Of a stretch of DNA of 64,000 bases, positions 54,002-62,183 are shown piece after piece. The position numbers and the translations under genes are program-made. Source of the stretch: Glossina fuscipes. Lineage: Eukaryota > Arthropoda > Insecta > Diptera > Glossinidae. Position 1 is the first letter of the stretch; every line of letters starts with the position of its first letter. Location: assembly GCF_014805625.2 (NCBI RefSeq), contig NW_023998415.1, positions 44,844,216 to 44,908,215 of the forward strand, in the 5' to 3' direction. The notes under the pieces are model-generated. The model was not told the DNA's origin. It saw nothing but the letters and a program-made list of their open reading frames with translations, and did not search any database.

Positions 54002-57000
54002 GTTAACATAAGCTGACTAACGATTTTATCTACGAAAGAATGAATATATGTGTGAAACAGGAGCGCAAGTAATAATATATTTCATTTCAGTCTTGGTGTG
54101 TACTTTTACGTACCTGTATATGATCGCAGTCCTTCCAGGTTTTTAAACGCGGCTCGAATTTTTTATCTTTCTCACTAATGGTAAGCGGTGCAATCTTTTT
54201 TGTGGTCATATCCTGTGTAGATATCCAGACTAAATTGCCTTTGGGTTGTTTCACCAGAATTTAGGCATGCTTGCCATGAGGAACTTCATGCTAAATAATA
54301 TTAAAAAAAAAAGAAGAAGAAAAACAAAAAAAAAAAAAAAAAAAAAAACCAAAAAAGAGGAGAAAATAAAAAAAAAAAAATATAGAAGAGTAAGTAACAA
54401 AGAATTTAACAAAGAAAACGTAATGATGTTGAAAAAGGATTAAAAAGGAAAAATTTTCTTTTTTATTTATTTATTTATTTATTTTTTTAAATGTTTACTT
54501 CTTTTTGTTGTTAGGAAAGTCGAAACGAAAGAGACACCAGTGCTTGTGATAAAGTATCTAACGAATTATTATAAAACACTGAGTAGCAGCTTTAATTAAA
54601 CATTTTTCTTTCTCTTTAAAAAAAATGCTTATTTTTGTTTCTATATTTGCCCAGCGAAATTATAAAAAAATATTTCTTAAAATTTTTATTATAATTTTTG
54701 TTGTTTTTTTTTTTTTTTTTTTTGTACGATTTATTAAACTAATTTACCATGTTGGGCATTTCCGGCAAAAATTTCTAGAAATTTCTTTTTTAATGAAAAT
54801 TTTCTCTCTGTCTTTTTCTCTTCTATGAAAGTTTTACTGGAAGAAAAAAAAAAGCGCTTACTACGAATATTGCTAATTAATTTTGCGAACATGAAAACAA
54901 GAAAAAAAGGCAAGAAAATTACTTTAATTTCGGACCGAATCTTCGATACCCACTATATTAAGTTAATTGACTTACTGACAATGTCTTTATTGACACACAT
55001 ATCAAAATAATGCTTTACACCAAATTCTGCGTACCTTCGCATCTCTTATAAGTTTGAGGTTTTTAAATCCTATATACCCCATAATAAATCGACGAACTGA
55101 CAGATAGACATTAATAATTTGGTTGAAATTATCACGATAGTCAAGAATAGCCGGATTCCTAATAATATTTCCAATGCACGATTCCCAATCTTGGTGCCAG
55201 AATTTGTGATCCTCCTGAAACACATGCACATCACTCGTGTATAATAAAGAGGCGTATAACTTCTCATGCCATGCAAGTAAGTTCATTTTAGAAGAATAGA
55301 GCATTTACATATTAACGTAGTCAAGAAGTAAAGAACGTATTTTAATTTAGTTGCAGTTGACTCCCCCCATATATATGAATCGAATCTTGAACATAGCGCG
55401 GGGGGCTAATGGCTTAGGATTGTTTGGCCGAAACACATGCTCATAAAAAAATTTGTAAAATGTACTCAAAAAGTGGATCAAGTGTTGCTCAACGTGAATG
55501 TTTTGATGGAATTATTGATAGATTTCCTTTTCTTTTACCACAAATTAATAAGAATCTGAACTAGATCTCTTCTTATTAAGTTTGCTTAATCGATTCTCTT
55601 AGAATGCCTTAATCGATTCTATTACATTTTTTAACACAAAAACTATTCAAATTCATTACGCAACTATTCCAGTTAATTGTGAAAGTAAAAAATGAAAAGT
55701 GATGTCAGTCTGAACAAAATTTTTCTTCACGCAATCGACATTTATACGAGTAGGTCGAATAATTCGCCAAAGATTTGCTTACTAGATTACTGTTGCATTC
55801 AACAAAATGACGAAATATTTCTTGGGGTACTTGCAGCCCTCTCTCGGGGACTTTTTGACAATATGATAGGCGGGCTTATTGTTCCCATTGGTGGTTGGCG
55901 AAAAATAGAAACCTAAATGAAAAAATTTTTATGCGAATCGGTTGCCTCAATAAGACCATTTTTCTAAAGAGTTTTCAGATAACGTTCGTTTAGACATATC
56001 GATTTATCAGGTTGCTGCTTTTATCTGCTGACCTACATAAGGCGAAATTTTAGTTTGATAATTTTGAAAATATAATTTTTTAAACACCTTTATGGGCGTG
56101 TCATGGATATCGTATATGCATATAGATTTGATCTGTGCAAATTGCATTGGAAACTTGTCTGATGTTACAAACAAAATGACAAAGTCAGTAGACTCTTTTA
56201 TTTCGCTAATGGTCATAAAAATATTTGGAAAAAAAAAAACTTCGTTTCTTTGAAGATATTATTTTAAGGAAATTTTTTTTATAACTTTTAATAGGTCATT
56301 ATTTGTTTTGTTTTTTTTTTTTTCGACGTAATTATATGTGATGTTGTCCGCTATAGTGATCTGAATGTTAGAAGAGAAGTTAATGTAAAATTCTCTTCTG
56401 TCCTTTTCTTGAAACCTTTAAATTTTCGTTCATTTTAAACGGTCAAGTGAAATTTCATTGCATTGTATATGCGGTTCAGTTTGTGGCGTGCACCCGGCTG
56501 ATGCACTTTGCGCTTATGTTGTGATTGAATTGCACATTTTTGATTCCCGTAAAATGCCATTTCATTAAAAGTGATTTTCACAAAGTTGTAAATCAACGGG
56601 TGATGCATAATTAATAATCATGCTTATATGAAACTCGAAAGTATAGTTATATGTCATGAAGAGCGGCGAAGAGAAGAAAGATTTTTTAAAGGGTTTTTTT
56701 TACAAAATTTTATACAAAAATAATATTGTAAGCAACAAGTGATGTGTAAAATAATTGTATTTATAAACCATAGATACTATTACTCGTTTGCATTATTTTT
56801 TGCTTTATAGCATAATCTTAATTGATCTTATAATTAACTGTAGATTCACGTACGCCACCGAACGACTGAAATCTGAAGTTTTAAATGTGTTCTATGGATG
56901 TGTAAATTGGTTGAAGGTGACGCAATTCGTTAAGCTTTAGTCAGTTAATCTTTATTCCCTTATATATATGCATACTTTTTTTTAATCGAACTCCAAGTTG

Positions 57001-60000
57001 AAGACCGATAAAGGCCGCGTAAGCCGTCAAATGAAAGCATTGGCAAGTAATGTGTTTATTTCACTATTGTTCTTCATGTCGTATGAGTAACAATTAAATT
57101 AATAAAACGCATCTGTGCTGATACTTGTTATTAACAGCGAAATGTAAATATCACTCATACGTCTTATTATTATTAATTTCGCCAGAGAAATAAATTCTAA
57201 GATTAAATTCTTAAAAGCACTAGCATCTAAGGCTATCGGCTTAGTATTATTATTATTTTAATTTTAGACTAATGAAATGAATTCTTAGACTAAAAAAAAG
57301 ACATTGAGCACTAGCAACACAGGCTATCGGCTCTCATACGTCTTAATATTGTTGTTTAGTTGTTTTTTTCATTATATCTATAACCGGAGTATGAGAGGTA
57401 TGTATATTCATTTTGTCAAAACGTTGGCAGCGCCCAGACAACAGCTCCAGAAACTCCACAAAATATATATATTGTTGATTAGAATCAAATTCTGAATGGA
57501 TCTAAGCATGCTAGTTTGTCCGCCTTCCCGCCTATCCGCCAGTTCGTTCAATGTTAAAAAAAACCCATATATCATATATAAATTTTTGATTAGTTTCAAA
57601 TTGGAAATGTAACCTAGTATGTCTGTCCGTTCGTAAGTCCATCTGTCCGTCTGTCCAACAGTGTACTATGTGTGGTAAACATTCTCGCGTTTGTAAAAAT
57701 AAGAAAGCTATCTGCAAACTTGCAAAAGAAAGTTGAAAATAATACAAACTTTTCAAAGAACTCCTATAACACCCACACGCCTATGTAAGAGGAACCGTGA
57801 ACATTGTTGTTTTGCATGATTTTTCTCTTGTTACTCATAAATTGCAACACATACATCATATAAATTTGCCATTTTATTCTGAAAATTGCAAAAATCAACT
57901 GTGCTCTCCTTCCATATCGTAGATTATGATGATGGATGCAAAAGATTTGGTCACGACCGAACATAATTTTCTTATTGTGATTAACTTTTGCCAGAGAAAT
58001 AAATTGCAGAACGAGCGTCTTAAAGCATTAGTATCTACGTCTATCGGCTTTATTGAACATTCTACCGCACATGAGATTTGAATCCACAACCGTTGAGTTG
58101 TTAATCGAGATACTTTGCCTACTCGGCCATTCAGGCGGATCGATGGCTTTTTGAATTAATTTTAGTGTTCAGACAAAATATAAAAATATATGTCTGATGT
58201 TTGTGTAAGGAAATCGAGTACACTTCCTTTAGCTGTTTCAGTTAATTTTCTTATTCATTTTCATTTTCAATATGCGGTGATAAGCTGCAAAATTACGGTT
58301 TAATACGTTCAGCATCTTATTTAATTTCTCTTTCTAGATAAAATTGAATTTGTCGATGGAGTCTATCTATGTATGTAGAATGCAGACAACTGCCTATTTT
58401 CTATTATATCGTTTTTGCCTTTCCAAACATTATGCATTCATAAGACCATTATAAGATATTCTTTTGAAATCATATGCTCTAGAAATGTGTATCCTAAAGG
58501 CTATTAAAGCATTTATATATAAAATTTAATTTAACCTTCCATCATTTCCATTCACTTGCTTAAAAAGAAAAAAGCTAATATTATTTGAATTTTGTCTATC
58601 TGGCTTATTTGACTACTTAATTTAAATGACATTAACATTTATTGTTAGCATGCTATTAAGTGTCGGTTTTTGTATCTTTACGAATGGTAAAATATGGCTT
58701 TGATCGGACAGGAAATGTAAAAAAATGAAAAAAAGAGAATAAAAAAAAAAAAAAACATTTTTCAATTTACGTTTATATCAGTATAAAAGGCTGACACATT
58801 CTATAAAGAAAGTTGGCTAAGATAAGACATCAATCCAATGCTTCCAAAATGGGAAAAAGAGAGAAAGCATTTATTTCCTTGATTTCCTTAACAAGCGTTT
58901 ATGTCTGCTTGTTTAACGAGATGAATTCATATACTATGAGCGGATAAAATTGACTTTTTTTTTTTTTTTCTTTACTTACCTTTAAAAAAAAAAAATTTAA
59001 ATAAAAACTAAAATACCGACATTAAATTATATAAATTTAAAAATAAAAAAAAAAAAACAAATGAAAAGAAAAGAAAAGAAAAATAAGATAAAAAAAATAT
59101 ATAAATAAAAATTCTTGAAAAAAATTACTCTAATACTTGGTCTACTTTTATTTTCTTTTTTGTTTCGTGAAGACTTATCTTTGCTTTTGTGAAGTGGCTG
59201 AGTAAAGTCTCGAAAGAGAAGGACAAGGAAAAAGAGAAAAATGTCAATAACTCTATTAAAATGGAAGCCAACTATGTGAAAATTATTAACAGAAAAAACA
59301 GGACTTTTGTGTCCTTTTTATATATCATTTTACTTGTTTCTTCCTTCTTTTTCTTTTTATTTTTTTCTCCAGACACTGTAGTAATTGTCTGTGCTGTGGG
59401 TTTGAGGATTATGTAAAAAAAAAGAAATAACTCCTTTTTAATAATAACAAATATATATGCATATCATATATAAGTATAGAATCAAGATTAATAAAAGAAA
59501 AAGAGAAAAAAAAACTTTAAAAAAATATTCACTTTTAAGAGCAAACTTTCAAAATCCACCATCACTTAAGTTTGCGATAATTCTCCGTTAAACTCAATTT
59601 CATATGCTTTCAATGAACATAATACACCGCGTGGCGTATGAGTGACGTTTAAGTTAAATGAAAAGAGAAAAAACATTGAACTTTTTACGTTAAGCCTGTT
59701 TTGAGTGTGTCCGATGTAAGCTGAACTTAAATTTTTTTAAATTGATGAAAATGCCGCTCGTTACGCACATTGTTATTGACGTTATTGGACACATAATAAT
59801 GTAAGAATTTTCGCGACATTGTAAGTTTTAATAACTGATCAGATTAAATCGAAATGTAACCGCATACGACATATACATGCTTTGATAAATAGTTTGCCTT
59901 AGAGAAAATCGAAGATATTTAGTTAATCAAATAACCGCATAAATAAAATGTATTTGAATAAAGAAAAGTGAAATAGAAATGGAAAGATAACAAAGCAATG

Positions 60001-60846
60001 AAATTTAATAGCCAACAAATAAGTAAGGAACTCAAAATTCGGTCGGGACTGAATGATTTATTCGCATCATCGTTATCCTAGAAACCACAAAAACAATAAA
60101 AGAAGAAAATATTCATGCTCTAGAATATGGAGTGGGCGCGGCTGATTTTTGCTATTTTCGAAAGCAAAGTTTTTGCCGCATAAGTATGTGGCGTTGTAAG
60201 TGTGTGCTTTGAACAGTTTACGTCAATTACAAATTCTTTTGCAAATTTCTTGGCGATAACGGAAGAATGCTTACCGCAATTACTACAACAAGTCGATAGA
60301 GAGAATGTTTACGGCCAGGAGAATGTTTACACAGATGTGTAATGTCTTTCCGAATTAGATACCCAATGACAGTCCAATACGTCGTTTTGTACTTTTTTCG
60401 CAAAATTAATCTTACCTCGTCCGAAATGATTGAAATTTTGGTGAGAACCTGTCAATGCGTGCACAAGCACTTTCCCTAATATCTGTGCACAAGATTTTTG
60501 CAACAACCAGCGTTCGCTTTAAGATTTGTAATTTCACGTGTTATCACGATCGGGAAGAATTACGGTAGAAGTAAATGAAATTCTTTTTTTCGATGATATC
60601 CTCAGCGCAAAAGAAATGAAGTGACGGCTGGTACTGCAAAATTGTGGATTCGATCTTTAGACACGTCTCAGCGCCCGTTTAATTAATTAAGAGTGGATAT
60701 ATAATGCATATATATGCCTCAATAAATTAATGTCCACAATTAAAGATACGAGTGGACATTAATAACGGATATATGCCTCAATAAACTATCGCATCAATTC
60801 ATTTAGTTTAGTAGTTGTTACTAAAGAAGTTTCTTATATATTCTCA

Positions 60847-60878
<32 letters not shown>

Positions 60879-62183
60879 TTAATTTTCTATAAAATTACTG
60901 CCATTAGGTAATTTCAAAATCAGTTAGCTTTTCGTTCCCATTTTTTTTTTTTTTGCGGTTCCAATTTCAGTTAAATTCCTCTGTCATTGTTTTGCCAATA
61001 AATTCATTGCGTTCCAAGCCCTTAGCTAGTGTTGTTAGCTTCAGAAGAAGACGAAGAAGTGCAATTTTGAGAAACAATTTCCTTTCTTATGTCGAAAATA
61101 TGTTTCTTTTTCCCTTATGAAAGAATGTTAGAAAAACGCGAATCAACAAATGCCTAATCCAACGATTTAATTAAACTCAGTGACTTCACTTAATTTGTCC
61201 ATTTCGATCGCTTAATGCTTCCTCTATAAAATTGAAATTCTTTTCGCAGCTTATCTAGTATTTAGCGTTAGATGACTAAAGGCAGCAAAATTTTTCATTT
61301 GTTTTGTGTGCCGTAATGTAAATATGGAAAATTTCCATAATATAAGCTCTCCATGTGCTGCTTATTCATATTTATTCATTATGACTCATAAGGCAGACTT
61401 TTCTGAACAAAAGTTTAAAAGCGACAATATATTGTTGTTGTTGTTTTTTTGTTTTTTTTTGTTTTGCTTAGTTTGCCCATAAAGCCGACAACGTCAGGCA
61501 ACCAATCATATTAAAAAAAAAAAAAAAAAACTCTCCCTATGTATAGGATTAAATTAATGTCTTTTCTCATACAAAATGAAAAAAAAACCGCATATACAAT
61601 AGTTTTTTAATGCGTTGGTCATTTTGTTGCATAATAGAAGCAGATAGATAAGCTTTAAAGGATTCTATATTTAGTTAGGAGAAGAAGTGAAATATTACCT
61701 GTCTAACGGCATAATAACACGTTAAATTCCTTGGATATATACCCGGATAATTGGGCGATTGTAAACGGCATGCTTTCCTATCGCAGTCACTAAAGATACG
61801 TGAGCAATACGTGCCCGGTATTAAGTCGCCTATGGGATGTTGTTTCAATTTTAATTTGATTTTATTTAATATGCTTTAAATATTTCTCTTTTAAAACGAA
61901 AATGATATTTTCTTTTTCAAAAAAAAAAAAAAAAAAAAAAAACAAAGAAAAAAAAGGCAAAGCAAAGAAAACTTACCCAAATAATATTTTGGTTCGGTAT
62001 AATTGTAGTCATCTTTCTCAACTCGTTTACTCAACGAGTTCATGAAGGTTTGATTATTTGCATAAGCACTAAATAAACTAAAATCTTGTCCATAACGATC
62101 GGAATGCACACCGCTTGTATTCGTAAAATCCTCCATTGAATTTTGATGCAAGAAATTGCTACGATTGTGCCATTGCGCTAATT
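35623..62183 (-). CDS. CUB- and LDLa-domain single-pass membrane protein (Culd-like), 5' and probably 3' incomplete
   Basis: Eleven exons in transcript order: 62183-61977, 61829-61699, 54290-54114, 39262-39071, 39015-38612, 38523-38302, 38238-37905, 37780-37514, 36478-36295, 36209-36003, 35824-35623. All junctions are GT-AG and all phases match, giving about 841 codons. A linker is followed by CUB module 1 (CRLQSPNYPGIYPRNLTCYY, later DYVTVYDGYTTRDPIILKFC), then further CUB-like modules rich in paired Cys, then an LDLa module (six Cys, WCDGVVHCPSGDDE) and a transmembrane helix (LATLCLIIVLFCCAFAAFAY). The order matches Drosophila Culd, an endocytic adaptor of photoreceptors; Neto-type proteins share CUB-LDLa-TM but have fewer residues. 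The first exon begins mid-codon, so the signal peptide lies outside the window. Exon 3 has an in-frame TAA. Two introns exceed 7 and 14 kb and carry transposons. Confidence 0.8.
36003..36209 (-). CDS. CUB/LDLa gene exon 10
   Basis: Acceptor CATTAAAG|GTT, donor GCAG|GTAAAA, phase 1 to 1. It encodes ITACPLAPDSKAYEFVEIFS and ISVEFLRPANGDFSFNWMEL, with the FxxNWxE pattern that ends the last CUB-like module before the LDLa. Confidence 0.8.
36295..36478 (-). CDS. CUB/LDLa gene exon 9
   Basis: Acceptor ATACTGCAG|TTG, donor GAAG|GTAAAC, phase 0 to 1. It encodes LECRTRPWLIEPSNGNKFLY and a YRCETKSRAVL block. Confidence 0.8.
36764..37074. mobile_element. TACCCTACACC-family repeat copy in intron
   Basis: The ends are TACTCTACACCATTG and AAGTGGTTGTAGGGTA, with GGTCAGACGGTCAGAC inside. 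It lies in the 1-kb intron between exons 8 and 9 of the CUB/LDLa gene. Confidence 0.55.
37514..37780 (-). CDS. CUB/LDLa gene exon 8
   Basis: 89 codons, phase 0 on both sides (acceptor ATATAG|ATATTT, donor GAT|GTAAGT). It includes LPRGCLCNSSNSSHLPVEYT and MFEFIKGPTNCKDGRRKFGP, completing the third CUB-like module. Confidence 0.8.
37905..39015 (-). CDS. CUB/LDLa gene exons 5-7: central Cys-rich CUB-like modules
   Basis: Exons 39015-38612, 38523-38302 and 38238-37905. The first encodes KKPCEFWIRGAGRGILENPK with the TTCLYHLQG block of a second CUB module. The second has two possible acceptors six bases apart (38523 or 38517), both in frame. The third encodes EHDCNRKFISSLMDRKDPAI and TRNLRCIYKFEGMRGERVRI, a third module. 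Third-codon positions are GC-richer than the flanking introns. Confidence 0.85.
39071..39262 (-). CDS. CUB/LDLa gene exon: end of CUB module 1
   Basis: 64 codons, phase 0 on both sides (acceptor ACTCATAG|GAC, donor GAG|GTAAAT). It encodes DYVTVYDGYTTRDPIILKFC and GSSSQVLPLYGFQLE, the calcium-site and C-terminal strands of a CUB fold. Confidence 0.85.
41779..41810. repeat. (GGGTGCA)n short tandem repeat
   Basis: Four to five copies of a 7-bp GC-rich unit lie next to a TACCCTACACC-family repeat. Confidence 0.85.
43202..43266. repeat. (GT)n microsatellite
   Basis: A GT array with a single GC interruption, about 65 bp. Confidence 0.95.
46072..46378 (-). other. Coding-like terminal exon, unassigned, inside intron
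   Basis: A 101-codon frame follows a good acceptor (AATCTCTTATAG|TTTGG) and ends in TAG. It reads LATLVVFNLGPFVLNTNHFD, then FYFLNDRDPAKNTYISFVPF and YEMNSWHAYRNNAFDLLRHD. The composition is protein-like, but I recognise no family. It may be the last exon of a gene nested in the intron, together with the exons at 55035-56216, though no intermediate exon with matching phase is certain. Confidence 0.35.
46888..46936. repeat. (CGCA)n microsatellite
   Basis: A CGCA tetranucleotide array, unusually GC-rich for this window, is preceded by a (CAAAAA)n run near 46830. Confidence 0.9.
48481..49234. repeat. Three tandem copies of a ~250-bp unit
   Basis: The unit starts CGATGCCGAAATGATTTAAA and recurs at 48481, 48728 and 48982 (spacings 247 and 254). 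Each contains CTGTCTGTCCGTCT, CAGTCTCGTCTTCTCGTACT and GGTATAGGGTACTTATTAAG. The block sits within a TACCCTACACC-family element that begins near 48366, after a (CACTCAG)n run at 48419-48462. The copies are very similar, so the amplification is recent. Confidence 0.85.
49850..50720 (-). pseudogene. Jockey-like reverse transcriptase relic, - strand
   Basis: Conceptual - strand translation gives ESGLITNCLSLHIQKITVNK, then LGFIKR, KKLRDPYTTRLLYISLAKTV and LEYCSIIW in one line with few breaks. This is the C-terminal block of jockey-clade reverse transcriptases ('LGFIKR..FxDPYTxKxLYxSLVRxxLEYxSxIW'). Stops and frame changes occur on both sides. No ends were found. Confidence 0.65.
50880..51310. repeat. 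Degenerate short tandem repeats of ATACGATATATTGTATCG type
   Basis: Variants of TATCGTATACAAGATATCG and ACGATATATTGTAGCGTAC follow one another in alternating, partly palindromic order. The unit length varies, so this looks like an old, decayed satellite. Confidence 0.5.
52034..53294 (-). mobile_element. Mariner element, 1261 bp, with perfect 32-bp inverted repeats
   Basis: Both ends read TTAGTTTGGGGAAAAAGAAA inward, and the identity extends over 32 bp (52034-52065 and 53263-53294). TA dinucleotides flank it (52032-52033 and 53295-53296), the expected mariner target duplication. One open frame fills the interior. Length, ends and encoded protein place it in the mariner (DD34D) group, nearest by eye to the mellifera subfamily. 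It lies in the CUB/LDLa gene's largest intron, in the same orientation as the gene. Confidence 0.95.
52087..53118 (-). CDS. Mariner transposase, full-length open frame but catalytic Asp lost
   Basis: The chosen start (53118) gives 343 aa, the usual mariner length; an upstream ATG at 53289 would begin inside the inverted repeat. Two N-terminal helix-turn-helix regions (about residues 5-110) are followed by the WVPHQLTEKN linker and the catalytic core. The first catalytic Asp is D153 (VTGDEKW) and the third is D274 (SPDLAPSDYHLF). The second position, normally Asp in FHQDNARPH, is H239 (FHQHNARPH), with the 34-residue spacing intact. About seven residues are missing after EAPQT, and an extra Gly lies in IWWGDWKG. 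Mariner transposases need all three acidic residues to bind metal, so this copy is predicted to be inactive although its frame is open. Confidence 0.92.
   Translation of the reverse strand: MEVNKKKIRYILQFFFDKGENASQAAKIVNGVYGSDTVTANYVQFWFRRFRSGIFDVKDAPRTGRPVVENVDKIGEMIKVDRHVRSRNIAQELKIDHKTVLNHLHKAGFKKKLDVWVPHQLTEKNMRDRISICEALAKRNEIDPFLKRMVTGDEKWITYDNPMRKRSWSKSGEAPQTARKVLLRIWWGDWKGIIYYELLPYGQTLNSDLYCQQLDRLKIAIDQKRPELANRRGVVFHQHNARPHTSTVTRQKLRELGWEVLMHPPYSPDLAPSDYHLFLALQNFFNDKKLESREDCENRLLEFFANRDQDFYERGILKLPLKWQQIVQQNGAYLTQIGQSEAC
54114..54290 (-). CDS. CUB/LDLa gene exon carrying an in-frame TAA
   Basis: The exon is bounded by TTATTTAG|CATGAAG and ATACAG|GTACGT and is 59 codons long, phase 0 on both sides. 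Translation is HEVPHGKHA, a TAA stop, then ILVKQPKGNLVWISTQDMTT and further to CDHIQ, which leads directly into DYVTVYDG of the next exon. The frame is fixed by both neighbours, so the stop is truly in frame. A TTA (Leu) codon changed at one base would restore the expected residue pattern; this may be a null allele or a base-call error. Confidence 0.75.
55035..56216 (-). CDS. Candidate nested gene of unknown family, three exons
   Basis: I do not recognise this protein. Three - strand exons fit together: 56216-56033 (starts MTISEIKESTDFVILFVTSD), 55912-55791 (acceptor TTTTTTCATTTAG, encodes FYFSPTTNGNNKPAYHIVKK) and 55214-55035 (acceptor GTGTTTCAG, donor GAAG|GTACGC, encodes EDHKFWHQDWESCIGNIIRN). 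The split Gly codon and phases agree, giving 162 codons. Third-codon C/G in the middle exon is well above the background. The first donor (TAG|GTCAGC) is not ideal, and exon 1 could start at an acceptor (CCATTAG|C) rather than at the ATG. A further coding-like piece lies near 54835-54745 (TFIEEKKTERKFSLKKKFLE), and a possible last exon at 46072-46378. Confidence 0.4.
57165..57345 (-). mobile_element. Two adjacent 3' fragments of the tRNA-SINE
   Basis: On the - strand the GCCGATAGCCT...GCTAGTGCT module occurs twice in a row, each followed by an AGTCTAA/AATTTATTTC block and an AAT-rich tail. This suggests one truncated copy inserted into the tail of another, or a tandem duplication. Confidence 0.65.
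57972..58141 (-). mobile_element. Full-length tRNA-derived SINE, - strand
   Basis: Read on -, it begins ATCCGCCTGAATGGCCGAGT, with an A box TGGCCGAGTAGG and a B box GGATTCAAATC. The same body as 25917-26092 follows (GCCGATAGACGTAGATACTA, TTTCTCTGGC). More substitutions than the other full copy and no clear target duplication, so it is older. Confidence 0.8.
61699..62183 (-). CDS. CUB/LDLa gene, first two visible exons
   Basis: Exon 62183-61977 (acceptor TTCCAG|AA, donor TTGG|GTAAGT) encodes a polar linker with FTNTSGVHSDRYGQDFSLF and several N-glycosylation sequons. Exon 61829-61699 (acceptor CATAG|GC, donor CAG|GTAATA) encodes PGTYCSRIFSDCDRKACRLQ and SPNYPGIYPRNLTCYYAVRQ, the first half of CUB module 1. 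The phase-1 junction reconstitutes a Gly codon. Confidence 0.85.

Larger units (their letters stand above)
39263..54113. other. 14.9-kb intron of the CUB/LDLa gene
   Basis: Its contents are (AG)n at 39776-39828, a 7-bp tandem run at 41779-41810, (GT)n at 43202-43266, a coding-like frame at 46072-46378, (CGCA)n near 46888-46936, a three-unit tandem repeat (48481-49234), a jockey-like relic (49850-50720), degenerate short repeats (50880-51310) and a mariner (52034-53294). I see no further exon of the host gene. Confidence 0.6.
54291..61698. other. 7.4-kb intron of the CUB/LDLa gene
   Basis: It holds the candidate nested exons (54720-56216), SINE copies (57165-57345 and 57972-58141), repeat-family fragments near 57400-57660, and poly-A/poly-T tracts. 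Between about 58150 and 61698 I see no exon or recognisable element. Confidence 0.55.

Noticed and set aside
55692..55916. 74-codon + strand frame
   Set aside because: It is antisense to the better supported - strand exon at 55791-55912, which has a strong acceptor and coding-like third positions.
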